From contig CAVTXH010000017.1 of NCBI GenBank assembly GCA_963738625.1, positions 62,001 to 126,000 on the forward strand: a DNA stretch of 64,000 nucleotides. Direction: 5' to 3'. The notes below the pieces were generated by a model. It saw nothing but the letters and a program-made list of their open reading frames with translations, was not told the origin of the DNA and ran no database searches. The position numbers were made by a program, and so were the translations under genes. This stretch comes from UBA7672 sp963738625 (lineage in GTDB: Bacteria; Pseudomonadota; Alphaproteobacteria; Caulobacterales; Hyphomonadaceae). Position 1 is the first letter of the stretch. Every line of letters begins with the position of its first letter. This document shows, one piece after another, positions 51,753-60,318 of this stretch.

Positions 51753-52916
51753 CTAGTTTGCCGGCAAGAGAGAGACCTCACGGAGCGCAAACGGCGACGC
51801 TCCAAAGCGGGGCCCGATGTCGACCGCAATTGTCCGGGGCGCGCCGGGAAGGCCGAGGCTGGATTTGAGTTGGGTTACCGTGAGGTGCTGGATAATGGCC
51901 CATCCCGTGGCCGTATCGAGGTCTTCGTTGCGGCAGCCATTCTGGGCGAGATCGAGGAGCGGCCCCGGGACGTTGAGCCCCATCTGCTTCACTGCGGAGA
52001 TCAGGTCATTGCCGCTCTGGATCGCGAGACATGAGTCGCTGAAGGCATTGTGGCCCATGCGCGGAACGATCGCCAGGCGCTTGGGCGCCTTCAGGGAGTC
52101 GTAAGCCGACACGAGCGTTGCGACGGGAATGCCGGAGTCGATCTCGGCTGCGATGATGAAAGTTGGCTTGCTCGTTGTCCCCGGTCCCTGCGGCGGGACT
52201 GGCGCCCAGCCGATGACAGTGTCGATCCGCGGATTGTCGATTTGCGCGAACATTGTGCCGCCGCCTGCGGAGTGTCCCATGGCCGCCACCCGCGACATGT
52301 CGATCAATCCGGTCAGAAGTCCGCCTGGGGCGTGTGTCGTGCTGTCAAGCAGGTCGAGCGCGGCATCGACCGCTGCAGCGCTGGTGGTGCGGCGCGCGGC
52401 CATGTCGCGCGCGCCGCCTCCCGCGAAAGAGGAAAATCCGTACTCGGGAAAGTCCACCGACGCCACCACGAAGCCCCATGACGCGATGCCCGACAGCAGC
52501 TTTCCATGTCCGCTGCGCCAGCCGCCGGCCCCGTGAGAGAAAATCACGAGCGGGTAGCTGTGTCCGCTGGCCGCCGGAGCGTCCCGGAAGGCAGGCACCG
52601 AGACCTTGAGATCGACCCCTTCCGGGATCTTCGCGGCAAGCCCCTTAAGCATCGGCGGCAGCGGGTCGGTCTGCAGGTAGACTTCGTTCGTCCTGCCGGT
52701 CGCTGCTCCAGGCGCAGCCGGATAGTAGACCTCGATCTTGCGGTCGCTGAGGCTCAGAGTGGCGACCCCGACCTCGAACGACCCCCGGTCGGTGAAGATC
52801 TGCGGGGCGCTGGCGTTCGCCTTGCCTTCACCGGCGGGCGTGGCGCAGGCCGTCAGGAGCAATCCAAGCGCAAGGACGCTCGGACGAAGGCATGCAGGCA
52901 GAGACGTGGCGATCAT
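51753..52916 (-). CDS. Alpha/beta-hydrolase lipoprotein (PAF-acetylhydrolase-like)
   Basis: 387-residue lipoprotein (MIATSLPACLRPSVLALGLL, lipobox LTAC). The alpha/beta-hydrolase domain has the oxyanion segment LVIFSHGAGGWRSG, the nucleophile elbow GHSAGGG and a late His in MGHNAFSD. The pattern resembles the dienelactone hydrolase/platelet-activating-factor acetylhydrolase group. The substrate is unknown. It is divergent from the Crp/Fnr gene; an ATG at 52976 would spoil the signal. Confidence 0.83.
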   Translation of the reverse strand: MIATSLPACLRPSVLALGLLLTACATPAGEGKANASAPQIFTDRGSFEVGVATLSLSDRKIEVYYPAAPGAATGRTNEVYLQTDPLPPMLKGLAAKIPEGVDLKVSVPAFRDAPAASGHSYPLVIFSHGAGGWRSGHGKLLSGIASWGFVVASVDFPEYGFSSFAGGGARDMAARRTTSAAAVDAALDLLDSTTHAPGGLLTGLIDMSRVAAMGHSAGGGTMFAQIDNPRIDTVIGWAPVPPQGPGTTSKPTFIIAAEIDSGIPVATLVSAYDSLKAPKRLAIVPRMGHNAFSDSCLAIQSGNDLISAVKQMGLNVPGPLLDLAQNGCRNEDLDTATGWAIIQHLTVTQLKSSLGLPGAPRTIAVDIGPRFGASPFALREVSLLPAN

Positions 52917-53049
52917 TGGCGGCCCCAAAAGCGTCAAAACGGCGAGTCTGTTGTCGCGTTCGTACGACTGGGCCACGGCCCTTGAACTAAATCAATTGCC
53001 GTAACCGTCGATGCCGTCAGATTGAAGGCCGTGTGTCGGAGTAAGTGTC

Positions 53050-53682
53050 ATGCCGCACAACCCAATGATCTACAGCGCCATCAGGACTGCCGGGGTAAGC
53101 CCTCTACGGGCAGCGGCAGGCGAGCGACTGTTTCGAAGCGGCGATGCGTGCCGCGGGTTCGTCGCTCTCCAGCGCGGCGCCATCAAAGTGACGATGACGT
53201 CATTGGGAGGGCGCGAGATCGTTCTGTACCGCGTGCATCCCGGCGAGATTTGCCTCCAGACCTTCACGTGCCTGGCGCAAGACAAGACGTATGCAGCCGA
53301 AGGCGTTGTCGAGGAAGATGTCGAGGCGCTGCTCATTCCTCCGGCGGCATTTGATCGGCTGATGAGCGAGGATGCCGCCTTCCGGGCCGCTATCTTGTCA
53401 TCGGTCGCAGCGCGCTTTGTCGATTTCGAGCACACCGTAGAGGCGCTGGCGTTCACGGGACTTGAACAGCGTGTGGCGTCGGCGCTGCTCAGGCTGGCCG
53501 ATGCGGAAGGCATCGCTCACGTCACGCATGAAGAGCTGGCGGCTGAAATCGGATCGGCGAGGGAGGTGGTGAGCCGGCAGCTTGCGGTCTTAGCCAAGCA
53601 GGGCATCGTTGCGCTTGCTCGAGGCCGGGTGGCTATTCACCGCCGCGACGCCCTGACACAACTTGCCGCCGCAGCAATGTGA
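53050..53682 (+). CDS. Crp/Fnr-family transcriptional regulator
   Basis: 210 residues: cyclic-nucleotide-binding fold (about 15-125) and a Crp-type winged helix (155-205: VTHEELAAEIGSAREVVSRQ, LAVLAKQGIVALARGRVAIH). The sensor domain carries GEICLQTFTCLA, with cysteines that recur in regulators located beside DUF2892 or rhodanese genes and thought to respond to sulfur species. It lacks the Fnr N-terminal cluster cysteines. Probable target: the DUF2892 gene 68 bp downstream. Confidence 0.9.
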   Translation: MPHNPMIYSAIRTAGVSPLRAAAGERLFRSGDACRGFVALQRGAIKVTMTSLGGREIVLYRVHPGEICLQTFTCLAQDKTYAAEGVVEEDVEALLIPPAAFDRLMSEDAAFRAAILSSVAARFVDFEHTVEALAFTGLEQRVASALLRLADAEGIAHVTHEELAAEIGSAREVVSRQLAVLAKQGIVALARGRVAIHRRDALTQLAAAAM

Positions 53683-53692
53683 CTTTGTCACA
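53678..53692 (+). promoter_or_regulatory. Palindromic Crp/Fnr-type operator
   Basis: TGTGAC-TTT-GTCACA, perfect 6-bp arms, spanning the stop codon of the regulator and 58 bp before the DUF2892 start. It resembles a Crp site but with a spacing one base shorter (TGTGA-N5-TCACA). Confidence 0.55.
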
Positions 53693-53750
53693 GATGCCGC
53701 GCGGGCCCTGTGCCAGCATGCCTTGAATAGTCTTAGCCAAGGAGCGCGCC

Positions 53751-53945
53751 ATGAAAGTCAATGAAGGGCTTGTCGATCGCGTCCTGCGTGTGGTCGTCGG
53801 CGCAGGCGTGCTGTCACTGGCGTTTATCGGACCGCAGACGCCATGGGCATATCTGGGCCTCATTCCTCTCGCAACAGGCCTGGTGGGGTTCTGCCCCCTC
53901 TATGCCGTGCTGGGCATCAACACATGCCCCGTCAGGAAAGCGTAG
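53751..53945 (+). CDS. DUF2892 (YgaP-like) membrane protein
   Basis: 64-residue protein with two membrane helices and the family start MKVNEGLVDRVLRVVVGAGV. It ends with GFCPLYAVLGINTCPVRKA, where the two cysteines are conserved in the family. In YgaP the same domain anchors a rhodanese; here it is free-standing. Likely linked to sulfide/persulfide handling together with the upstream Crp/Fnr regulator (inference). Confidence 0.9.
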   Translation: MKVNEGLVDRVLRVVVGAGVLSLAFIGPQTPWAYLGLIPLATGLVGFCPLYAVLGINTCPVRKA

Positions 53946-54035
53946 CGCGAGCGACGCCTTTCGGCGAAAGCCAGCAGCGCGAGCAGTCGGAATGACAGCG
54001 GCAGGTAAGGCCGATAAGCGCCGCACCAGCGCGCC

Positions 54036-55298
54036 TCAGCGCACCCGCGCCGGCTCGTCCATGCGGTAGACGGCGCTGACCTTCTTGGGGCGGTCGCGCG
54101 TCACTGACTTCCAGAACACCGAAAGCGCGATGACGCCGAGCAGGGCGAGGCAGGCGATCAGGCCGGCCAGCTGCATGCGCAGCGCATTGTTCCAGTTGAT
54201 CGTGGTGCGCGCCGTGTCCAGCAGGTGGTCGCCGTCATAGCGCGCCAGCGCCACGGCGCGGTCGCCGCCGGCTTGCGCCACCAGACGGGCGCGGCGCAGG
54301 TCGGCGCCGTCCTTCACCGGGCTGAGGATGGCGACGGCGGAGATCGGCGATGTGTCGCGCGCGATGTCGCGCAGGATGCGCAGGTCGGACAGCACCGACT
54401 CCAGCGCCTCGCGATCGACGCTCGACTTGAACACGGCGTCGACGATCGATGGGCCCTTGGCGCCCGCGCCGTACTCGCTCTGGAATTCTCCCTCGAGCAG
54501 GCGCTTCAGCTCCTGCGGCGGGGCGGCCTCGAACAGCTTGCGCTCGAGATAGAGTTCGAAGTCGGGATCGAGGCGCTGCGCGCGCCGGGCGGAGAGCGCG
54601 ATCGAGGCGCCTTCGCGGGCTTCCGGATCGGCGACGGTCAGGCCGACGCCGGCCAGTATGAAGGCGAACTCGTCGATGCGGTCGTTGCGCGCCCAGCGGG
54701 CGGCGGTGAAGGCGAGGTCGCGCAGGTCGCCCAGTATGTTGAACTCGGCGTGGCCGGAATCTTCCTCGGCGCTGGCGAGCTGCGCCGTCTCGGCCGCCGT
54801 GCCGGCGACAGAGGCGGGCGGGGCGTTGTTCGAGAACATCGACATGATCGAGGCGCTGCGGCGCTCATAGGCGTCCTGCACGTCCTCGGGAAGATAGGTG
54901 ACGGCGGCGTCGATCAGGGCCTGTTCGCCGGTCTGCTCGGAAACGGCGATCCGCTCTCTCAGGGCCTCGCCATCTGGTCCGCCCAGCATGGCGGGCGCGG
55001 CCAGCATCAGGCCGTTCACGGTGGCCATGTCGCCGGCTTCGAGTTCGTCGCGGACAAAGCCCGACCACACATCGCGCGGCGCGCCATTGCCGTTGGAAGC
55101 AAGGCGCTCGAAGCGCGCATCCATCGCCAGACGGGTCGCAGTCAGGGCTTCGGATGTCGCCTCGAAGGCCGGGCGCTTATCGCCATACGCGGTCGATATC
55201 GCGCGCGCCGCAAGAAAGGGCGACAGGCAGATAGCCGCGTTGAAGATGAGGGCGGCATATGCCGCGAACGGCAGTCGGTGCTTGCGACGGCGATTCAT
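54036..55298 (-). CDS. Two-TM protein of unknown function
   Basis: 420 residues. A basic start (MNRRRKHRLPF) leads to one membrane helix (AYAALIFNAAICLSPFLAA). A large, mostly helical periplasmic domain (about 40-375) follows, then a second helix (QLAGLIACLALLGVIALSVF) and a short cytoplasmic tail. I do not recognise the family. It lies downstream of the flgI operon on the same strand, after a 190-bp gap, so a role with the flagellar or polar envelope is possible but unsupported. Confidence 0.7.
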   Translation of the reverse strand: MNRRRKHRLPFAAYAALIFNAAICLSPFLAARAISTAYGDKRPAFEATSEALTATRLAMDARFERLASNGNGAPRDVWSGFVRDELEAGDMATVNGLMLAAPAMLGGPDGEALRERIAVSEQTGEQALIDAAVTYLPEDVQDAYERRSASIMSMFSNNAPPASVAGTAAETAQLASAEEDSGHAEFNILGDLRDLAFTAARWARNDRIDEFAFILAGVGLTVADPEAREGASIALSARRAQRLDPDFELYLERKLFEAAPPQELKRLLEGEFQSEYGAGAKGPSIVDAVFKSSVDREALESVLSDLRILRDIARDTSPISAVAILSPVKDGADLRRARLVAQAGGDRAVALARYDGDHLLDTARTTINWNNALRMQLAGLIACLALLGVIALSVFWKSVTRDRPKKVSAVYRMDEPARVR

Positions 55299-55490
55299 CG
55301 AGCCCGCTTCCGTAATCTTACAAGTGACACCGTCGAGCTCCTCGCCCTCTGGATCACTAGGCGCACCCCCGCCTGCTCCCTTTGTTTTCCGGGAGCGCGG
55401 ATAGATCAATAGGACATGGCGCCCTAGAGCTAAAAAAACTCACAATAGGAATGTCGCACTTGCACGCTTCGGGCCAGAAAAGCCTGTAAA

Positions 55491-56015
55491 TCAGGCTTTC
55501 GCGTCTAGGGTCAGGCCGGACGCCTCGTTTCGTGTCTGAGGATTAACGATTCCGCCGCGTCCATAAGCGGCCGGCCCGCTGCGCGCGGAGGCGATCTCCG
55601 CGGCGATCGAACGGACGAGTCCCTCGGTCACATGTTTCATTGCGGCAAGCGAACGAGCGTGTGTGTCGAGCGCTGTCTCAAGGTCGCGCGCCGCCTCGCG
55701 CAACGTAGCCTTTACCGCCGCCGGCACATCGGCCAGCGCCGCCGGGTTCTGCTTGATGTAGGCGACCTCGAGCCGCCAGGTGTGGGCGAGGCGCTCCTTC
55801 TCGTCCCAGTCCGCCGATGCGCCATCGAGCCGTCTCGAATCGAGCGCCGCGATCTCGGCGTTGACCAGCAAGGCCAGCCGCCGTGTCATCGCCAGCAGCT
55901 GGTCGGCGCGCTCATGGCCCGACGGATTAGGGGCTGTCTGGCTGGGGCCCATCTGGCTGGGGGAAGCCTTATTGGAAGATGTCTCTCTGGAAGAAGTCTG
56001 GCCGGGTCGGGTCAT
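55491..56015 (-). CDS. FlgN/FlbY-like flagellar protein
   Basis: 174 residues. The first 33 are Ser/Pro-rich and look disordered; the rest is an alpha-helical FlgN-like fold (LLAMTRRLALLVNAEIAALD; KERLAHTWRLEVAYIKQNPA). In Caulobacter a protein of this kind (FlbY) is encoded next to flgI. It overlaps the rod-binding gene by 4 bp. A chaperone role for hook-associated proteins is inferred from the FlgN family. Confidence 0.7.
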   Translation of the reverse strand: MTRPGQTSSRETSSNKASPSQMGPSQTAPNPSGHERADQLLAMTRRLALLVNAEIAALDSRRLDGASADWDEKERLAHTWRLEVAYIKQNPAALADVPAAVKATLREAARDLETALDTHARSLAAMKHVTEGLVRSIAAEIASARSGPAAYGRGGIVNPQTRNEASGLTLDAKA

Positions 56016-56332
56016 TCGAGCCCCTGCATGCGAAGGATTTCTTTCAGAACCGAATCCGCGATGCCCACGCCGCCGCCACGGGCGACCGCATCGGCATATT
56101 GGTCCAGCAGCATGGGCCGGAACACATCCTCGCCCTGTCCGCCGCCGAACGGCCCGTCGGTTTCGATGCCTGAGAACATGGGCTGCAGCATTTCGGTGAT
56201 GAACAAGCGCTCGAACTGCTGGGCGACGGCCTGGGCCTGCTCGCGGGTCTTCACGTCGGCGACGTTGGGCGCGCTGGCCTTGCGCTGGGCCAGCACATCG
56301 ACGGGCGGGGCGGTCAGCGCGATGTCGGCCAT
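56012..56332 (-). CDS. Rod-binding protein (FlgJ N-terminal domain)
   Basis: 106 residues equal to the rod-capping domain of FlgJ: AQAVAQQFERLFITEMLQPM and LLDQYADAVARGGGVGIADS. The muramidase domain of enterobacterial FlgJ is missing, as usual in alphaproteobacteria. The ATG shares one base with the flgI stop (TAATG), so it is translated together with flgI. Confidence 0.88.
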   Translation of the reverse strand: MADIALTAPPVDVLAQRKASAPNVADVKTREQAQAVAQQFERLFITEMLQPMFSGIETDGPFGGGQGEDVFRPMLLDQYADAVARGGGVGIADSVLKEILRMQGLE

Positions 56333-57465
56333 TACATCAGCTCGATTTCAGCCTGGAGGGCGCCGGAGGCCTTGAGGGCCTGCAGGATGGCGATGAGGTC
56401 GCGGGGCGATACCCCCAGCGCGTTGAGCCCGGCCACGAGTTCGCGCAGCGGCACGCCCTTGCCGCCGATCATGGCCAGCTTGGCGGCGTCCTCAGCGACC
56501 GAGATGTCGGTCTGCGGCACGACGACGGGAGGGGCGTTGGTGAACGAGTTGGGCATGGCGACGCCCGGGGTCTCCTGCACCTGGATGGTCAGGTTGCCCT
56601 GCGCGATGGCGACCGTGGAGACGCGCACATTCTCGCCCATCACGATGACGCCGGTCGTCTCGTTGATGATGATGCGCGCGGGCTGGTCGGGCTCGATCTC
56701 CAACAGCTCGATCTGCGAGATGAGGCCGGCCATGTCGCTGAAGCTCGCCGGACGGCGCAGGCGCACCGTGCCCGGGTCGGTTGCGGAGGCGGCCTTCGAT
56801 CCGACGAAGGCGTTGATGGCGACGGCGACGCGGCTTGCGGTCGTGAAATCAGGATTGCGCAGCGCCAGCCTGAGCTCGGTCTGGCCGGCGAGGTCGAATT
56901 TCAGTTCGCGCTCTATCAGGGCGCCGTTGGGAATGCGGCCATTGGTCGGAACGTTTCGGGTCAGCGAGGTGCCGGAACTGCCTGACGCAGCAAAGGATCC
57001 GACAGCCACGGAACCCTGGGCCACGGCATAGACCTGGCCATCGGCGCCGAGCAGGGGCGTTGCGATCAGAACGCCGCCTTCGAGGCTTTCAGAATCGCAC
57101 ATGGCCGAGATCGTCACGTCGATGCGGCTGCCGCTGGTGGAGAAGGGCGGCAGGTTGGCCGTCACCATCACGGCGGCGGCGTTCTGCGTGTTGAGCGTGG
57201 CGTTGCGGGTGTTGATGCCGAGCCGCTCCATCATCGATTCGAGGCTCTGGCGGGTGAAGGCGCAGTTGCGCAGCGAGTCGCCCGTGCCGTTGAGGCCGGT
57301 GACGACGCCATAGCCCAGCAGCTGGTTCTCGCGCACGCCCTCGATGTCGATGATGTCCTTCAGGCGCGTGCCGGCGCCCACGGGCGTGATCGTCGCCGTG
57401 ACGGTCGCCACGACGGTCGCGAAGACGGCAAGAGTACGGACAATGTAAGGTACTGGCGCGCGCAT
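56332..57465 (-). CDS. flgI: Flagellar P-ring protein FlgI
   Basis: Periplasmic P-ring subunit around the flagellar rod, 377 residues. Signal peptide about 1-31; then TRLKDIIDIEGVRENQLLGY, GVVTGLNGTGDS, the DVTISAMCDSESLEGG segment with the GGVLIATPL strand, and the C-terminal LVAGLNALGVSPRDLIAILQ. It leads the operon flgI-rod-binding-FlgN/FlbY and is divergent from fliX, as in Caulobacter. Confidence 0.96.
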   Translation of the reverse strand: MRAPVPYIVRTLAVFATVVATVTATITPVGAGTRLKDIIDIEGVRENQLLGYGVVTGLNGTGDSLRNCAFTRQSLESMMERLGINTRNATLNTQNAAAVMVTANLPPFSTSGSRIDVTISAMCDSESLEGGVLIATPLLGADGQVYAVAQGSVAVGSFAASGSSGTSLTRNVPTNGRIPNGALIERELKFDLAGQTELRLALRNPDFTTASRVAVAINAFVGSKAASATDPGTVRLRRPASFSDMAGLISQIELLEIEPDQPARIIINETTGVIVMGENVRVSTVAIAQGNLTIQVQETPGVAMPNSFTNAPPVVVPQTDISVAEDAAKLAMIGGKGVPLRELVAGLNALGVSPRDLIAILQALKASGALQAEIELM

Positions 57466-57561
57466 GTGGCCCCGGAACGGGAGTGAGACGGATGGAGATG
57501 TCCGACCGTTCTGGCCGCAGCGTTCTGATGCGAGTCTCGCCCGGCAATCCGAAACAAAGCT

Positions 57562-57576
57562 TTAATCGCTGTTTAA
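57562..57576. promoter_or_regulatory. CtrA box 1
   Basis: TTAA-TCGCTGT-TTAA, a perfect TTAA-N7-TTAA recognition site of the cell-cycle regulator CtrA, in the flgI-fliX divergent region. Confidence 0.7.
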
Positions 57577-57591
57577 GCCGGTAAAGCTTTA

Positions 57592-57606
57592 TTAAGCCGC
57601 CATTAA
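57592..57606. promoter_or_regulatory. CtrA box 2
   Basis: TTAA-GCCGCCA-TTAAC, again with exact 7-bp spacing, 40 bp before the fliX ATG. The position fits activation of a class II flagellar gene from a -35-overlapping site. Confidence 0.75.
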
Positions 57607-57646
57607 CCAACACCGCGAAGTGTCAGGGCGAGGAGACTCGCTTCCG

Positions 57647-58075
57647 ATGAAGGTCAGCTCGGCCTCCAGCACGTCCACCGCCGCAGGCGCCGGCGCGGCG
57701 AAACCCGCCGCCGACGGCTTCCGCCTGCTGCTGTCTGAAGGCGGCGTTTCCGCCCGCACGCCCGTGTCCGGCGCTGCGGCGGCAAGCGCCGTGTCGGGCG
57801 TCGGCGCGCTGCTGGCGCTGCAGGGAATCGGCGGGCCGGAAGCCCGCGCCCGGGCGCTGCGCAAGGGCCGCCGGATACTGGACGCGCTCGACCGTCTGCA
57901 GGTCGCCATCCTGGGCGATGGGCCGACCCAGCGGCATCTCGCCCTGCTCAACGGCGCCCTGGCCGACGAGCGCGAGGCGAGCGGGGATGTCGCCCTCGAC
58001 GACACGCTCAACTGGGCCGAGGTCCGCGCCGCCGTCGAAGCCGCCAAGCTGGAGCGGGCGGCCGAGCTCGCCTAA
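57647..58075 (+). CDS. fliX: Flagellar assembly regulator FliX
   Basis: 142 residues. The C-terminal half matches FliX (LLALQGIGGPEARARALRKG; RRILDALDRLQVAILGDGPT). In Caulobacter FliX couples completion of the basal body to activation of FlbD and the sigma-54 genes. The divergent flgI and the CtrA boxes match the known arrangement. The ATG at 57647 gives the usual MKVSS start. Confidence 0.92.
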   Translation: MKVSSASSTSTAAGAGAAKPAADGFRLLLSEGGVSARTPVSGAAAASAVSGVGALLALQGIGGPEARARALRKGRRILDALDRLQVAILGDGPTQRHLALLNGALADEREASGDVALDDTLNWAEVRAAVEAAKLERAAELA

Positions 58076-58249
58076 CTGTAGTTGCCGCGGCGCGGAAAAC
58101 GCCGAACTCTAATCACTTGGCCCAAAAACTGCATTAGAATCAATCGCCCGCAGGATGATGTGAGCCGTTTACGGGCCCAAATGACTCGGCTATACACGCC
58201 CCCCATCGCAGGCGGCGTATACGGGTGGGACCCGCCAGGGAGTGTCAGA

Positions 58250-58663
58250 ATGAGTTCCAAGACGGCGACGTATCGTCCGACTGAGAACGAGCCCTACATG
58301 GGCAAGAAACAGCTCAAATACTTCAAGGAAAAACTGCAGGCCTGGAAGGAAGAGATCCTCCAGGGCAACCGCGAGACCATCAGCGGCATGCAGGAAAACG
58401 TCGCCCCGATCCCGGATCTCGTGGACCGGGCGTCATCCGAAGCCGATCGGGCCCTCGAGCTGCGCACCCGCGACCGTGAGCGCAAGCTGATCAACAAGAT
58501 CGACGCGGCGCTGCGCCGTATCGAGCTTGGGGAATACGGCTACTGCGAGGAAACCGGCGAGCCGATCGGCGTGAAGCGCCTCGAAGCCCGTCCGATCGCC
58601 ACGCTCTGCCTCGAGGCGCAGGAACGCCACGAGCGCAAGGAACGCACGATCCGCGACGACTGA
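58250..58663 (+). CDS. dksA: RNA polymerase-binding factor DksA, reduced zinc finger
   Basis: 137 residues. The coiled-coil part (YFKEKLQAWKEEILQGNRET) and the tip motif DLVDRASSEADRALELR are normal. The zinc finger keeps two cysteines (YGYCEETGEP and ATLCLEAQ) where the standard form has four, a common alphaproteobacterial variant. It acts with ppGpp on transcription initiation. AGGGAG lies before the ATG at 58250. Confidence 0.93.
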   Translation: MSSKTATYRPTENEPYMGKKQLKYFKEKLQAWKEEILQGNRETISGMQENVAPIPDLVDRASSEADRALELRTRDRERKLINKIDAALRRIELGEYGYCEETGEPIGVKRLEARPIATLCLEAQERHERKERTIRDD

Positions 58664-58717
58664 TCAGGACGGGCCAAGTAGCCTTCCTCCCTTGCTTCGC
58701 AGACGCAGGCGACTAGC

Positions 58718-59161
58718 GTGCCCATGTATAGTTTGGGGGCTCAGGCGGTGTTGCGGATCATCGTCTTTTTTATTGTCGTTGCCGCTGGCTCGACCGCAAG
58801 TGCGCGGACACCGCCGTGGGCGCCGGCGGGAGCACAGGTCCAAGGGAGTTATAGTTGTCCCGACCCTGCGGAGCGCTCAACCAAGCCTGAATGCTGCCGC
58901 GTCACCGTGGAGATAGACAAAACCGGGAAAGCTTTGTCGGCGAAAGCTGTCTGCACGCATCCCGGCTATGTCGATGCCGAAATCCAATGCGAGCTACAGC
59001 GCTCCCACGAACCACGCCTCAGGGCGGGCGGCGTGCGTGAAGGATTTTCAAGAACATTTACGCGTACGCATTTTCCTCGCACGCCCAAATCCCGCGAAGA
59101 CTTCATGGCGATGAGCGCGGAAGCAAGCAAGCGCTGCAGTTTGCTGGGAGCGGGCGCCTAG
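58718..59161 (+). CDS. Secreted TonB-C-like small protein A
   Basis: 147 residues with a signal peptide (about 1-30). The core ECCRVTVEIDKTGKALSAKAVCTHPGYVDAEIQC parallels the protein at 59903 in cysteine spacing and in the CC-x7-x-G-x5-VC pattern. It resembles the C-terminal domain of TonB-type energy transducers without a membrane anchor. Function unknown. The stop overlaps that of the convergent channel gene. (The quoted core is residues about 58-91: key points are CC, VEI, KTGKAL, VC and the final C.). Confidence 0.6.
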   Translation: MPMYSLGAQAVLRIIVFFIVVAAGSTASARTPPWAPAGAQVQGSYSCPDPAERSTKPECCRVTVEIDKTGKALSAKAVCTHPGYVDAEIQCELQRSHEPRLRAGGVREGFSRTFTRTHFPRTPKSREDFMAMSAEASKRCSLLGAGA

Positions 59162-59817
59162 TCGCGTTTCTGCGGCGGCTGGAACTCCGGCAGGCTCCAT
59201 TTCCAGATGATCGCACCGGCGCGCACGATGAAGCCCAGTGCAACCCCAGCACCGCTCGCCCATGTCCAGTCCACGCCAATCGTGCGCAGGGCGACGAATA
59301 CAGCCGCGCTCACGAGCGCCGCCGAGATGTAGAGTTCGCGGCGCAGCAGGATAGATGGCTCCGCCGCCAGAACGTCTCGTATTATCCCGCCGAACGTCGC
59401 CGTCAGCACGCCCATCACCACGCACACCGCCGGCGATACGCCTAGCGACAGCGCCTTTGCCGCCCCTACGACCGCGTAGACGCACAATCCCGCCGCATCC
59501 AGCCACGCGAGCGTTTGTCCCGGCAGCACCCGTCCGCGCGTCAGCCACACCAGGACCGCCACTGCCGAGCACACCACCACGTATCCCGGGTCCAGCACCC
59601 AGAACACCTCCGCTCCGATCAGCAGGTCGCGCAGCGTGCCGCCGCCCACTCCGGTTATCGCTGCAAAAAAGATGAAGGTCAGGACATCCTGCTTCTTCTG
59701 GGCCGCCATCAGCGCGCCGGTGGCCGCGAAGGTTGCGACACCGGCGTAGTCGAGCACGGAGAGAAGGGCGATTTGCACGGCCGGCCCACTGTCAGCGCGA
59801 TTTTCGGTTCCCCGCAA
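59158..59817 (-). CDS. TRIC/UPF0126-type cation channel protein
   Basis: 219 residues with seven predicted membrane helices and two UPF0126 repeats. Each repeat carries the glycine-rich kink: ITGVGGGTLRDLLIG and LTATFGGIIRDVLAAEP. Bacterial TRIC homologues form trimeric K+ channels; others in UPF0126 transport glycine. It lies between the two related secreted proteins, convergent with A and divergent from B. Confidence 0.9.
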   Translation of the reverse strand: MRGTENRADSGPAVQIALLSVLDYAGVATFAATGALMAAQKKQDVLTFIFFAAITGVGGGTLRDLLIGAEVFWVLDPGYVVVCSAVAVLVWLTRGRVLPGQTLAWLDAAGLCVYAVVGAAKALSLGVSPAVCVVMGVLTATFGGIIRDVLAAEPSILLRRELYISAALVSAAVFVALRTIGVDWTWASGAGVALGFIVRAGAIIWKWSLPEFQPPQKRD

Positions 59818-59902
59818 CGAGGCTTTGAGCGTGTCGGGCCGTATCGGACCGTTGCAGCCCGGGTCGCCTCCGCGCTAGCCTTTGCGCGAAGGGAAGACCG
59901 GC

Positions 59903-60301
59903 ATGCATCACCCTCGGGCCCTGATTCTTGCCGCAACCGCCGGGCTCGTCTGCCTGACTTTTCCCGCTTCCGCCCAGCTCAAGAACAGCACCGAGGCGCG
60001 CTATGTCGGCGGTTTCCATCCGCAGGCATGCCGCTATCCGCCCTCGGCGCGGAAGGCGGGTCTTTCGGGCTGTTGTCAGATGGACCTCGAAATCGGCGCC
60101 AAGGGCGAGGTGCTGAAAGCCGACGGGGTCTGCAGCGACCCAATCTTCCTCGAGCCGACGCGGTTATGCCTCACAGTCCAGCAGTTTGTGCCGGCGACCA
60201 AGAACGGTCAGCCCGTGCGCGCCCCGCATCATCTTGAATACGAATGGCGCTCGACTATCCCGTCGGACAAGAATCTCTGCCAGAAGCTGAAGACCAGCTG
60301 A
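59903..60301 (+). CDS. Secreted TonB-C-like small protein B
   Basis: 132 residues, signal peptide 1-24 (ending PASA). The core has GCCQMDLEIGAKGEVLKADG followed by VCSDPIFLEPTRLC, aligned with protein A in the CC, VC and terminal C positions. It keeps a TonB C-terminal look (YPPSARKAGLSG, EYEWRSTI). The cysteines suggest disulfides in the periplasm. It is followed 17 bp later by the next gene. Confidence 0.65.
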   Translation: MHHPRALILAATAGLVCLTFPASAQLKNSTEARYVGGFHPQACRYPPSARKAGLSGCCQMDLEIGAKGEVLKADGVCSDPIFLEPTRLCLTVQQFVPATKNGQPVRAPHHLEYEWRSTIPSDKNLCQKLKTS

Positions 60302-60318
60302 CTTGATCCGGAGACGCG

